The notes: a model not told the origin generated them from the letters alone. Shown: positions 7,846 through 17,196, numbered from the stretch's first letter. The stretch is 64,000 bases of DNA from Streptomyces roseolus (GCF_014649855.1 NZ_BMTV01000018.1:112129-176128), one strand, 5' to 3'. Numbers and translations are program-made.

Positions 7846-9531
7846 ATGAACGAATCCATACCGGTGACCGCGGAGAACTGGGCCGCGGTCGACCGCCGCG
7901 CCCTCCAGACCGGCACGGACACCTCCGGACCCGTACCGGTGGAGTACCGGTTCCGCCCCGGGGACGCCGACAACCGCCATCTGATCGTCGTCTTCTCCGG
8001 TTTCGCCGCTCCCGGCGGCTACCACTTCGCCGGCCGTTCCCTGAACGACCTGCGGGCGAACGTGCTCTGGATCCGGGACCACTTCGACGAGCACTACAGC
8101 TACTACATGTGCCGGGACATGACCTTCGACATCGAGGCGTCCGTCTCGGCCCTGATCGAGCGCACGGTCGCCGGCCTCGGCCTCACCCGCGACCAGGTCA
8201 GCCTGCTCGGCGTCTCCAAGGGCGGCAGCGCGGCCCTGTACTACGGCCTGAAGTACGGCTACCGGAACATCGTCAGCGTCGTGCCGCAGTTCCTCATCGG
8301 CGACTACGTGCGCGACCGGGCCAACACCGGCCGCTACATGCTGGGCCAGGACATGCACCAGGTCCACGTGGACACGCTGAACGCGGCGATCCCGGACATG
8401 CTCAAGGCCCGCGGCGGCGAGGGACACCACATCTACCTCTTCACCTCCGAGGCGGACGAGCAGTACCCGGTCGAGATCGAGCCCCATCTCCAGCTCTTCT
8501 GGAACTGCCCCGGCTTCAACCTGATCCGGACCCGGTCCGAGCTGGTCCGTGAGCACGGCGAGGTCTCCGGCTACAACCTCCCGCTGATCAGTTCCGTGCT
8601 CCACGCGCTGGGCGAGGGGGCGTCCCCGCACCTGGGCTTCGTCGAGAACGGCGCTCCCCCGGTCGACGAACTCACCCGCCGCGGCCACCACACGGCGCTG
8701 CGGCAGGCGGACACCATGGTGGCCGTCCTCAACCAGCAGGACCTGCGGGCCAACTACCTCCAGGTCAGCGGGCACGCGTTCCTGATGGGCGACGCCCCGT
8801 ACGGCGAGCACGGCATCACCAAGAGCCTGATCGTGGAGGGCGGCGGCAGGAGCTGGGAGTACCCGCTGGCCACCGCGCAGGCCAAGCACACCCACAGCCT
8901 GTACTTCGACCGGTACGGCGCCGTCTACCCGCAGGGCGGCTTCGAGCCCACCGAGCCGAACGGGATCGCCCTGACGGGGGTCCCCGGCGGCGTCTACGAC
9001 CTGTCGGTCCGGATCACCAGCCCCGCCGAGGGCATCGACCGGCGCACCCCGCTGGTGGCCCGCCGGCCGTTCGACCTGCGCCGGCCGTTCGGGAACCTGG
9101 AGATCTGCCTGATCGGCGACGCGAAGGGCGTCCGGCTCATCCGCAGGCCGGTCATCGGCCACGTTCCCGCCGACGCCGCCTTCTCCCTGGAGAAGCACTG
9201 GCAGAAGGACCGCGTCCTCCACGTGGAGGGCGTCTTCTTCGTCCACGGCCTGGAGGCGGCGGCACACGGTCACGCCACGTACTACCTGGTGCTGCGCGGG
9301 GCCCGGAGCACCCACTCGTACCGGCTCGGCATGTCGGGCAAGGCCGCCCAGGTGCGCCGGCACGTGCGGCGCGGCGACTTCAACGTGTACGACTTCGCCT
9401 ACTTCGCCACCTCGGGCTACAAGGGCGTGGAGCTGAGGAACGTGCCCCCCGGCGACTACGAGGTGCACATCTCGATGAGCCGCGGCGGCTCGCTCTTCTC
9501 GATGCAGGCCGGCGAGATCAACCTCGTCTGA
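7846..9531 (+). CDS. Asp2-like alpha/beta-hydrolase (putative wall-polymer acyltransferase or esterase)
   Basis: A 561-aa protein without signal peptide or membrane segment. The N-terminal half is an alpha/beta-hydrolase fold: strand HLIVVFSGFAAPGG, then the nucleophile elbow LLGVSKGGSAALYYG with Ser124. Asp204 (FTSEADEQYP) is a plausible triad acid and His237 a plausible base. This looks like the accessory-Sec protein Asp2, an O-acetyltransferase on bacterial glycans. The C-terminal half is beta-rich with YLQVSGHAFLMGD and PGDYEVHISMSRGG, and may be a carbohydrate-binding module. It ends 45 bp from, and convergent to, the minus-strand glycopolymer operon, so a role in modifying that polymer is inferred. 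Substrate unknown. Confidence 0.75.
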   Translation: MNESIPVTAENWAAVDRRALQTGTDTSGPVPVEYRFRPGDADNRHLIVVFSGFAAPGGYHFAGRSLNDLRANVLWIRDHFDEHYSYYMCRDMTFDIEASVSALIERTVAGLGLTRDQVSLLGVSKGGSAALYYGLKYGYRNIVSVVPQFLIGDYVRDRANTGRYMLGQDMHQVHVDTLNAAIPDMLKARGGEGHHIYLFTSEADEQYPVEIEPHLQLFWNCPGFNLIRTRSELVREHGEVSGYNLPLISSVLHALGEGASPHLGFVENGAPPVDELTRRGHHTALRQADTMVAVLNQQDLRANYLQVSGHAFLMGDAPYGEHGITKSLIVEGGGRSWEYPLATAQAKHTHSLYFDRYGAVYPQGGFEPTEPNGIALTGVPGGVYDLSVRITSPAEGIDRRTPLVARRPFDLRRPFGNLEICLIGDAKGVRLIRRPVIGHVPADAAFSLEKHWQKDRVLHVEGVFFVHGLEAAAHGHATYYLVLRGARSTHSYRLGMSGKAAQVRRHVRRGDFNVYDFAYFATSGYKGVELRNVPPGDYEVHISMSRGGSLFSMQAGEINLV

Positions 9532-9576
9532 CCACGGCCGGCGGGACGGCCCACGGGAGGGGCGTCCTGCCGCAGG

Positions 9577-10839
9577 TCACCGCGGGTACACGGCCAGGAC
9601 GTCGGCGACCGGGCGCTCCACGCCCTCCGAGCCGTCCACCCCGCGGGGGGTGTTGCGCACGACGCCGCCGACGACCATCGTCGTCGACCCTCCCCCGTCG
9701 AGGTTGACGGCCGCCGTGGCGCCCAGGGAGGCCATCAGCCGGGCGGCCTCCTGGACCGTGGCCCCGGAGTCGACGCCCGGCTTGCGGCCGTCGACGGTGA
9801 CGAGCAGCAGGGTGCCGTCCGCGGTGACCCCGGCGAGGGTGCGCGGGGCGCGGATGCCCCGGGCGGCCGTCGGGCCGACGGTCACCCGGCCGTCCCTCAG
9901 CAGCCGGTGGCTGCCGCCGACGGCCGTGTCCACCCGGCCCTCGACCGGCCGGCCTGCCTCGTCCCAGAGCCGGACCGACCGCAGCACGCCGGAGCCGCGC
10001 GGGGCGTGCTCGCGCAGCCAGCCGGCGGCCGAGCCGATGCCGTACAGGGTGGTGCCGTCCTCGGGGACGGGCCCGCCGGCGGGCCTGCGGACCTCGATGA
10101 CCCGGCCGTCGCGGTCGAGCACGGCCTCGGCGCTGCCGGGCGGGCCCGCCGGGGTGCGCTCCCCCCACTCCGGGGTGAAGGAGACGATCTCCGAGGCGTC
10201 CGTGCACAGTCCGCCGTACGGTGCCTCCATGAACTCCTCGGTGTCCGCGACGCGGTCGCCGCCGACTCCTCCGCACCCGAGCACGCGGCCCGGCAGCCGG
10301 TTGACCCCGTCGAGCTCGCGGGTGGCGTTGTCGTCCGTACGCAACCGCCCGCGGACCGAGACCTCCTCGATCCGCGCCGACATGCGGCCGGCCTCGTGGC
10401 CCAGGAGCAGCGCGGCCCTTCCGTTGGTGGCCTCGCTGAGCAGCCGGCCGCCCTCGACGTACAGGCCGATCGCGTCGCCCTCGTAGCCGCCGTGGTGGCG
10501 GCCGGTGTGGACGTCGAAGAAGCCGCCGTTGACGGCGGCGACGGCTCCGCCGGCGACGGCGGTCTCCCGGACCGTCCGGGTCCGGGCGAGGGCGGGTCCG
10601 TGCGCGCCGGCCACCCGGGCACGGGCGTCGGGGCGGACGCTCACGACGCGGACGTGCGAGGTCTCCCCCGGCCCGAATCCGTGCTCGAACTCCCGGTAGC
10701 CGACGCCCTCGGGCAACGGCGTGCCGGCCGTCGCGGAGGGGTGGGGCGCGGGGGCCTTGCGGTCCGTGGGCGCCGCCGAGCAGCCCGGCAGCGCCAGGAG
10801 GAGGCAGAGGGCGAGAGAGGCGGGGGTGCGGCTACGCAT
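9577..10839 (-). CDS. Lipoprotein with phosphodiester-glycosidase (NAGPA) domain
   Basis: A 420-aa exported lipoprotein. The signal peptide ends in lipobox LLALPGC (Cys about residue 19). The rest is the NAGPA-type phosphodiester-glycosidase fold: VAAVNGGFFDVHTG, LYGIGSAAGWLREHAP, PRTLAGVTADGTLLLVTVDGR and the signature LGATAAVNLDGGGSTTMVV near the C-terminus. Family members hydrolyse sugar-1-phosphodiester bonds; bacterial ones are linked to wall teichoic acid or exopolysaccharide turnover. The start codon (ATG 10837-10839) overlaps the stop of the preceding gene by 8 bp, making this the last gene of the 16,772-to-9,577 operon. Trimming the operon's own phosphodiester-linked polymer outside the membrane is inferred from context. 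Confidence 0.86.
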   Translation of the reverse strand: MRSRTPASLALCLLLALPGCSAAPTDRKAPAPHPSATAGTPLPEGVGYREFEHGFGPGETSHVRVVSVRPDARARVAGAHGPALARTRTVRETAVAGGAVAAVNGGFFDVHTGRHHGGYEGDAIGLYVEGGRLLSEATNGRAALLLGHEAGRMSARIEEVSVRGRLRTDDNATRELDGVNRLPGRVLGCGGVGGDRVADTEEFMEAPYGGLCTDASEIVSFTPEWGERTPAGPPGSAEAVLDRDGRVIEVRRPAGGPVPEDGTTLYGIGSAAGWLREHAPRGSGVLRSVRLWDEAGRPVEGRVDTAVGGSHRLLRDGRVTVGPTAARGIRAPRTLAGVTADGTLLLVTVDGRKPGVDSGATVQEAARLMASLGATAAVNLDGGGSTTMVVGGVVRNTPRGVDGSEGVERPVADVLAVYPR

Positions 10840-11545
10840 GGGGGACGGACAGCGCTCCCGGGGAGATTCCGAGGTCTCCCGTGTGGACGGTGACGTCGGA
10901 GCGGACCGTGTTGCCGTCCGCGTCCTCGAAGCGCCGGGTGAAGCGGTCGTACCCGACGTGCGAGGGGTGGGCACGGTAGACGACCGTGCCGTCGGGGGCG
11001 CAGCTGAGCGAGCCGTGGCGGGCGGTGGAGACGCCCGTCACCCTCAGTTCTCCGTGGACGGGGGGCAGGGTGACCTCCTGCCCGGGGCGGAGGCGCAGGA
11101 CCACGCCGGGCACCGTGTGGCGGCGCACGTGGTAGGTCCGGTCCTCGATGCCCGAGGAGTACACCAGCTTGGCACCCTGCTCGGCCATGATGCCGATGAT
11201 CACGCGCGGGACGACGGGCGTGCCGTCGGGCACGTCCGCCCGCACCTTGACCAGCGCGGTGCCGGTGGTGGCCGCCGTCCCGGGGGCGAGGAGCGCGTAG
11301 CGGCCGTTGTCCAGGCGGCGGACGCCGTCGAGCTGATCGAGGACGACGGCGTCGCCGAGCCCCTCGTCCATGAGGTAGCCGTACGTGCGGAAGGCGCCGC
11401 CGCCGGGCGTCACGGTCAGGGCGATCCCGAACTCCTGCCCCGGGACCAGGGGGCGTGACGGGTCGGCGGTGGACAGCAGGTCCAGTACGCCGTCGTACTG
11501 CTCGTGCACGACCCAGGCGCGGGTCAGCGGGTACCAGTCGGTCAT
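10832..11545 (-). CDS. Hypothetical protein with C-terminal bacterial Ig-like domain
   Basis: A 237-aa protein of unknown function, entirely beta-rich. Residues about 150-225 (VTGVSTARHGSLSCAPDGTV, then YRAHPSHVGYDRFTRRFEDA) resemble the cadherin-like/Big_9 Ig repeats of bacterial surface proteins. The N-terminal part (about 20-140) looks like another beta-sandwich. There is no signal peptide, so it may act inside the cell or leave by an unknown route. The start ATG overlaps the esterase stop (ATGA) and its stop overlaps the next start, so it is translated as part of the glycopolymer operon. A carbohydrate-binding or scaffold role is only a guess. Confidence 0.72.
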   Translation of the reverse strand: MTDWYPLTRAWVVHEQYDGVLDLLSTADPSRPLVPGQEFGIALTVTPGGGAFRTYGYLMDEGLGDAVVLDQLDGVRRLDNGRYALLAPGTAATTGTALVKVRADVPDGTPVVPRVIIGIMAEQGAKLVYSSGIEDRTYHVRRHTVPGVVLRLRPGQEVTLPPVHGELRVTGVSTARHGSLSCAPDGTVVYRAHPSHVGYDRFTRRFEDADGNTVRSDVTVHTGDLGISPGALSVPHA

Positions 11546-12309
11546 CGGCGCACCTCGGCCACGCGCTCCTTGGTCAGGCGGTCGAACTCCGCGTCGTCGA
11601 GGAACTCCACGGCGCGCTCGGGGTCGAAACGGCGGTCGAGGTCGCGGAAGAAGGCGGGTGGCAGCAGGCCGCGGCTCCGCAGTTCCTCCGCGATGAAGCG
11701 CGAGCACTCCACGGCGCCGTGGGCCCGCAGATGGGTGTTGTCTGCGATGCCCTTGGGGTAGTTGGGGTGCTCGCCTGGGTTCAGGTAGAGGAAGATCTCC
11801 TTGGTGCCCTCCGGTCCCGCCTGCCGCCACCAGGCGACGCTCCACTCGTTGAGGTCGATCAGCGGGACGCTCAGGTCGGCGGCGACCTCCCGCATCGCGG
11901 CGGGGTACAGGCCCAGCGGGCGGCGCATGTTGCCGAACTTGTCGAAGACCCGGCGCTCGTGGCTGGTGACCAGGACGGGGTGCGCCCCGTGGTCGCGGGC
12001 CTCGTGGACGTACCGGCGCAGGAAGCGCTGGTAGTCCACGAAGGGTTCGGTGAACCGGCCGTCGCCGGGCTTCATGTCGATCAGTCCGAAGGAGATCAGC
12101 AGCAGGTCGCCGGGGACGATGTTCTCCAGGATCCAGGCCAGCCGGCCGCGTTCCAGGAAGCTGCGGGTGCTGGAGCCGGCGCGGGCGCAGTTGACCACCT
12201 CCGCGCCGTGGACGAACAGCGGGAGGGTCTGGCCCCAGCCGACCATGGGGGCCATGCTCCGCTGCCTGCTGGTGACGCTGGAGTCCCCTGCCAGGTACAC
12301 CGTGGTCAT
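11542..12309 (-). CDS. SGNH/GDSL hydrolase, rhamnogalacturonan-acetylesterase-like
   Basis: A 255-aa predicted carbohydrate O-deacetylase. The block I motif is VYLAGDSSVTS (catalytic Ser about residue 10), block II Gly is in NCARAGSSTRSF, block III is LLLISFGLIDMKPGDG (Asp in place of the usual Asn position), and the catalytic Asp/His pair is DNTHLRAHGA near residue 205. This pattern (DNTH-x3-GA) is typical of the RGAE subgroup. No signal peptide is present, so its substrate is probably a cytoplasmic or lipid-linked glycan. It is coupled by ATGA overlaps to the glycosyltransferase upstream and the Ig-like gene downstream, which points to acetyl editing of the polymer made by this operon. Confidence 0.83.
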   Translation of the reverse strand: MTTVYLAGDSSVTSRQRSMAPMVGWGQTLPLFVHGAEVVNCARAGSSTRSFLERGRLAWILENIVPGDLLLISFGLIDMKPGDGRFTEPFVDYQRFLRRYVHEARDHGAHPVLVTSHERRVFDKFGNMRRPLGLYPAAMREVAADLSVPLIDLNEWSVAWWRQAGPEGTKEIFLYLNPGEHPNYPKGIADNTHLRAHGAVECSRFIAEELRSRGLLPPAFFRDLDRRFDPERAVEFLDDAEFDRLTKERVAEVRR

Positions 12310-15300
12310 CGCGTGCGCTCCTCTCCTCGGAACTCGCCCGTGCCGCCGTCGAGGTGGAGCACCGCGCGCTGGTCGCCCACCACGGCGGCGTCCATGGTCT
12401 CGATGACCTGGTAGGCGCGCTCGCAGTTGGCCTCGTCGCGCAGCACGAAGAACTCGGCCGCACGTCGCTGGTACTGGGGTTCGACCTGGAAGCCGCGGGC
12501 GATGGAGGCGATGATCTCGTCCACCGCCTGCGCGACCGTGCGGCAGGCCGGGCCGAAGCCGTCGCGCGCGAGGTCGAAGTACCCGCGCTTGTAGTGCTTG
12601 CTGTAGAACTCCTCGTCGTCGAAGTTCGTGTAGACGATCGGCTTGCCCATGTAGGCCACGTCGAAGAACACGGACGAGTAGTCGGTCACCAGCATCGAGC
12701 ATTCGCGCATCGCGAGCTGGACGTCCCGGCCGGTGGTGGACACGATGATCGACGGGTGGTCGATCGTGAAGTGCTTCAGGTAGGGCCGGATCTCGTAGTG
12801 CGGCATGAACTCCAGCTCCACGCCGTACGCCTCCAGGGCGCCCAGCAGCCGCTCGTCGCGCAGGAGCGAGGCGAAGAAGCGGTAGTACTGCGAGGCCGCG
12901 AAGGGGATCTCGGGCTTCGCCGCCCTGTTGTAGGAGGGGGCGACGATGTCGCGCCGCCAGGTCGGCATGACCAGGACCCGCCGGCGCGCTCCCTCCACCG
13001 GCTTGAGAGCGTCATAGCGGGGCAGGCCGGTGGCGGCGACGCGGTCGTAGCCGTAGCCGCAGTGCTCGGCGAAGTAGGCGCGCTCGCTGCGGCCGGTGGT
13101 GAGCACCATGTCGACGTTGGTGGCCTGGGCGTGGATGGACGCCACCACGTCGTTGTAGACGACGCCGTGCTGGAGGAAGACCCGCTTGTAGCGCAGGAGG
13201 TCCCCGTAACCCCGCAGGAAGGCGCGCTTCTGGAGCCCGGGGAAGCCGAGGTACGCCTCCAGGTCGTAGGCGTTGATGAGCCGCTCGGCGTGCAGCAGAT
13301 AGGCGCGGTGCTTCCAGGAGAGCCGGTCGATGACCTGGCCGTGGGCGGCCAGCTTGTCCCAGTCGGCCGAGGTGCGGTTGATGGAGTAGTAGACCTTGCG
13401 CCGGGGGTGGTTCTGCCGGATCCACTTGAACAGGTGGTAGCTGTTGTCCTGCGCGGTGTCCTCGCGCTCGCCGATGACCCAGATGCCCCGCCCGTGCAGC
13501 GCGGGGTAGGTCAGCCAGTACATCAGGCGGGTGCGCCAGCCGGGACGGCCGGGCAGCGCGGCGCGCAGCTCCCACAGGAAGCGGCGGGCCTTGTGCCGCA
13601 GCCGGGCACGGAAGCCCCGGGTCCAGCGGACCGTCGGCTTCTCCTCGCTGTCGATGCTGAGCGTGAAGCGGTCCTTGCCCCGGGTGTGCACGCCCTTGAA
13701 GCGGTGCAGCATCTGGCGGGCGGCCACCGGCGTGTCATGGTGCCGACCGGACCCGTGGATCCGGATCGTCAGGGTCAGCTCGGCGTTGGCGAGGTAGGCG
13801 TTGAAGGCGCTCCGGCGGATGCGGGCGCGCCAGCCGGAGTACTTGTCCTGGTTCTTGCGCGTGCGCCAGCGGTCACGCCGGTAGAGCTGCTCGACCGGGA
13901 CCGCGTACTCCCGACTGCCGTCGGAGAGGACCAGTTCGATGGTGTTGGTGTACGGCTGGTCGATGTCCGTGGCGGAGAGGACCAGCAGGCCCTGGAACTC
14001 GATCTGGTCGCCGGACCAGTCGAAGGTCTCCAGGACGGCGGTGGTCCGCGGGACGCGCAGCAGCCTGGTGTCCACCGTGTCGGTGGCGATCCTGCGGTAG
14101 AGGCCCTCGTCGTCGACGAAGAGGGTCGGCAGGTAGTCCGGCTGGACCCGGGGATCGGCGAAGAGCTCCAGGTCGTCGGTGACGATGGCGTGGTGCTGGC
14201 GCTGGGCCTGGGGCTGCTTGGTGTACTGGAGGATCAGCTCGCTGGGGATCTGCCGGTAGATGTTGTGCAGCCAGGGCAGCACGGCGGCGATCTCGGGCTT
14301 GCTCATGACCCGGTGGGTGTTCCGCACGTAGGACTGGAGCGAGCGCACGACGAAGCGGTGTGCGAGGCGCACCGTGCGTTCCGGCTTGCCCTGGACCACC
14401 GCCAGCACGTGGGCGCAGAGCCGGATCAGCTCCTGGATCTTCACCGCGTCGTTCCACGGCCGGTCGAACAGGGAGCCGCGCAGCTCCTCGTCGCGGGCGT
14501 AGAAGCGGGCTCCGCGGGCGATCGTGAGGCGGCGGGAGCGCAGCATGGCGGGGACGGCGAACCAGTCGTCCTCGAAGCCGGGGCCCGGGCCGCAGCGGAA
14601 GCCCCGCTCGCGCACGTAGGAGGTCTTGAAGAGCTTGGCGCCGAGGGAAGGGGAGAAGACCAGGTAGGGCGCGTCGTCGAGGCGCGCGACCCGCGGCTGC
14701 TCCTTCTTGAAGTACCGCTGCCAGGGCTCCGCGTCGTTCTGCGCCGGGCCGGGGAAGTTGTCGGCCTGGCCGACGACGACGTCGACACCGGTGTCGAAGC
14801 GCCGGGCGGCGGCCAGCAGGCGGGCGACGACCGCCTCGCCGAGGATGTCGCGGGCCCGGGCGAACATGACGTAGGGGGCGGTGACGGACTGGAGGCCGTG
14901 GTCGAAGGAGGACCGCAGCCCCAGGTCGTACTGGGTGATCACGCGGGCGTTGGGGTGGCGGGCGGCGAACTCGGCGAGCTGCCAGGGCGTCGAGTCGGTG
15001 GAACCGTCGTCGACGAAGACCACCTGGAGGTCGTGGAAGCGCTTCTGCGCGACGAGGGAGCCGAGGAACTCGTCGATGTTGTACTCGTCGTTGCGGCAGT
15101 GGACGACGAGCGCCGCGGCGTACCGGGTCGGCGGGATCTCGGGGGCGGGCTCCTCGATGCCCTGCCACCACAGCCACGGGGTGCCGCGCGGGCGGAGCTT
15201 GGAGCGGGACTCGATGGTCTGCGGGCGCAGGCCGAGGTTGCCACCGCCCGAGGAGTAGACCTCGTAGGTCCCCGACGCGCAGACGTACCGCAGTTCCTGG

Positions 15301-16772
15301 GTGTCGACGTTGCTGATGTTCAGGGCGGTCGAGGCCCGCTCGCCCTTGTGACGGAGCTGGACGAAGAAGTTCCAGCTGCCCGCGCGGTCGGCCTTGCCCA
15401 GGGTGGCGGCCAGGTCGATGGTGGCGTGGTAGCGGATCCACTGGTCGTCGACCTCCACGCCGGAGGTGGTGAAGTGGTGGTCCTTGTTGGAGCTGCGGCG
15501 GCGGAGCACCGCGATGAGTTCGATCTTGTCCTCGGGGTCGACGCGGCCCAGTTGGTTCCTGATCGCGCCGGCGATGTGCAACCGGTCGCCGTCGATCTCG
15601 ACCCGGGACGCCTCGTTGTAGAGCCGCGCCTCGGACAGCTTGGTGCCGGTCAGTTCGAGGTCGGTGACGTCGAGGAACTTCTCCGCACCGGGCCGACCGA
15701 GCAGCGAGCCGGACCAGTAGACGCGCCCGTCGCGCTCGACGAGGTCGGAGCTGATGACACTGCGGCGCCGGGTGAAGTCCCGCGCCGAGACGGCGATGTC
15801 GGTCCGGCCGTGCAGGAGGCCGAAGGCGCGGACGCGCTCCATGGGCCCGCACAGTTCGTACGTCTGCGGATCCAGGCCCGCCAGGTAGGGCGCGACGGTC
15901 TTGACGAAACCGCGTCGGTAGGCCTCGTCGCCGGTGCGCAGCTCGGAGGTGTAGAGGCGCAGGTCGTGGGTGACGAACTTGGCGCCCTTGTGGGCGAGCA
16001 GGTCGGGGCGGCCGACGTCGATGAGGAACCGGTCGGTGTACTGGTGGACGAGCACCCGGTCGCGGATGCTGCGGAGCTCGTGGAGGCGGTGGGTGATCGC
16101 CGGCCGGTCGCTGTCGCGCTCCCACATCCACCGGTAGGCGGGGGTGGCGAGGAGCGTGAGGGACCGGGCGTGGAAGTTGGCGACGGTGGAGAAATACGTG
16201 TCCTCGAAGTAGACGCCTTCGGGGAAGCGGATGCCGAAGTCGTCCAGGAAGTCGTGGCGGTAGAGCTTGCCGGCCACGATCGGGTCGTTGAAGAGTTCCG
16301 GCAGCTCGCCGAGGCCCGCGACGGTCTGGTCGCCGGCGTAGAGCTGCGGCTGCCAGACGGCGATCTCGTCGTCGTTGAGGCTGACCCGCAGGGCGCGCCC
16401 GGCCGTCACGTCGGAGCCGGTGGTCAGGGCCGAGGCCAGCAGTTCCTCGACGGCCTTGAGCGGCAGCTCGTCGTCGGCGTCGAGGAACAGGACGTACTCG
16501 CCGGTGGCGGCCTCGATGCCGAGGTTGCGGGGCGCGCCGCAGCCTCCGCTGTTCGTCGGCCGCTCGATGATCCGCACCCGGTCGTCCTCGGTGAACTGGC
16601 GGGCGGCCATCAGGGTGCCGTCGGTCGAGCCGTCGTCGACGACCAGGACCTCGACGTTGCGGTGGGTCTGGAAGAGGGCCGACCGCAGGGCCCTGCCGAG
16701 GGTGGCACTCGCGTTGTGCGTGGGCACGACGATGCTGACGCAGTACTGCGATATGTCCGGCGGGAAACTCAT
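12306..16772 (-). CDS. Giant fusion: GT2 + GT2-like + CDP-glycerol glycerophosphotransferase
   Basis: A 1,488-aa protein predicted to build a glycan or poly(polyol-phosphate) at the cytoplasmic membrane face. Domain 1 (about 10-230) is a complete GT2 (VDDGST 45-50, DAD 98-100). About 350-510 is a beta-rich linker. Domain 2 (about 551-760) is GT2-like with VDDGST at 587-592, but FARARD at 637-642 where DxD belongs. A second beta-rich linker covers about 905-1045. Domain 3 (about 1090-1460) is of the TagF/CDP-glycerol transferase family, with QHG at 1201-1203, PHYEIRPYLKHF near 1324 and TDYSSVFFD at 1363-1371. No transmembrane helix is seen. It is the first gene of a four-gene coupled operon. 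Start ATG 16772 has only a weak GAGCAGG. Donor and acceptor are unknown. Confidence 0.9.
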   Translation of the reverse strand: MSFPPDISQYCVSIVVPTHNASATLGRALRSALFQTHRNVEVLVVDDGSTDGTLMAARQFTEDDRVRIIERPTNSGGCGAPRNLGIEAATGEYVLFLDADDELPLKAVEELLASALTTGSDVTAGRALRVSLNDDEIAVWQPQLYAGDQTVAGLGELPELFNDPIVAGKLYRHDFLDDFGIRFPEGVYFEDTYFSTVANFHARSLTLLATPAYRWMWERDSDRPAITHRLHELRSIRDRVLVHQYTDRFLIDVGRPDLLAHKGAKFVTHDLRLYTSELRTGDEAYRRGFVKTVAPYLAGLDPQTYELCGPMERVRAFGLLHGRTDIAVSARDFTRRRSVISSDLVERDGRVYWSGSLLGRPGAEKFLDVTDLELTGTKLSEARLYNEASRVEIDGDRLHIAGAIRNQLGRVDPEDKIELIAVLRRRSSNKDHHFTTSGVEVDDQWIRYHATIDLAATLGKADRAGSWNFFVQLRHKGERASTALNISNVDTQELRYVCASGTYEVYSSGGGNLGLRPQTIESRSKLRPRGTPWLWWQGIEEPAPEIPPTRYAAALVVHCRNDEYNIDEFLGSLVAQKRFHDLQVVFVDDGSTDSTPWQLAEFAARHPNARVITQYDLGLRSSFDHGLQSVTAPYVMFARARDILGEAVVARLLAAARRFDTGVDVVVGQADNFPGPAQNDAEPWQRYFKKEQPRVARLDDAPYLVFSPSLGAKLFKTSYVRERGFRCGPGPGFEDDWFAVPAMLRSRRLTIARGARFYARDEELRGSLFDRPWNDAVKIQELIRLCAHVLAVVQGKPERTVRLAHRFVVRSLQSYVRNTHRVMSKPEIAAVLPWLHNIYRQIPSELILQYTKQPQAQRQHHAIVTDDLELFADPRVQPDYLPTLFVDDEGLYRRIATDTVDTRLLRVPRTTAVLETFDWSGDQIEFQGLLVLSATDIDQPYTNTIELVLSDGSREYAVPVEQLYRRDRWRTRKNQDKYSGWRARIRRSAFNAYLANAELTLTIRIHGSGRHHDTPVAARQMLHRFKGVHTRGKDRFTLSIDSEEKPTVRWTRGFRARLRHKARRFLWELRAALPGRPGWRTRLMYWLTYPALHGRGIWVIGEREDTAQDNSYHLFKWIRQNHPRRKVYYSINRTSADWDKLAAHGQVIDRLSWKHRAYLLHAERLINAYDLEAYLGFPGLQKRAFLRGYGDLLRYKRVFLQHGVVYNDVVASIHAQATNVDMVLTTGRSERAYFAEHCGYGYDRVAATGLPRYDALKPVEGARRRVLVMPTWRRDIVAPSYNRAAKPEIPFAASQYYRFFASLLRDERLLGALEAYGVELEFMPHYEIRPYLKHFTIDHPSIIVSTTGRDVQLAMRECSMLVTDYSSVFFDVAYMGKPIVYTNFDDEEFYSKHYKRGYFDLARDGFGPACRTVAQAVDEIIASIARGFQVEPQYQRRAAEFFVLRDEANCERAYQVIETMDAAVVGDQRAVLHLDGGTGEFRGEERTR

Positions 16773-17196
16773 GCCTGCTCAGTTCCGGGTCTGCGTGGTG
16801 GTGGCGAAGGACGTGCTGTACCGGGATCGCCGCGAGTCCCGGCGCGTCCTGTCGGCCGGGTACGGGTCGCCGGGGGAGACCGCGGCTCGGGACCGTGTGC
16901 CCGGGCACGGGCAGGCGGTGGCCTCCGCACGCGTCGTACGCCGGCCGGGCCGCCCGTTCGGTATCCGGGCAGCCCGGAGTGACGTCGTGTGCATGAGCCC
17001 CTCAGTCATCGACGCACGGACATGTGTGCATGGCAGGACGGCCATCGGCCTGCGCATGGAAATGCCCGCGAGTAGGGGCTGCCCAAAGAGTCGGCACGGG
17101 AAGTTCACCCATGCTTCACATAAAGACGGCGTGAGCTTAGCAAAACCGATCGTCGCTCAATAGTTCCCATCGAACCTTGATCAGGTGTCATCTGCG
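16773..17196 (-). promoter_or_regulatory. Intergenic region upstream of the glycopolymer operon
   Basis: A 424-bp gap with an unusually AT-rich segment at about 17,100-17,200, the probable promoter region of the fusion gene at 16,772. Weak candidates such as TTGAGC and TAAGCT (minus strand) are poorly spaced, so no promoter is called. An imperfect inverted repeat (AACCGATCG ... ATCGAACC) spans about 17,143-17,175. No gene is seen. Confidence 0.5.

Noticed and set aside
12354..16982. A 4.6-kb open frame on the plus strand opposite the glycosyltransferase fusion
   Set aside because: It mirrors the GC-biased codons of the real gene, has no recognisable domain and reads as Val/Gly/Glu-rich filler. 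Long antisense frames are common at this GC content.
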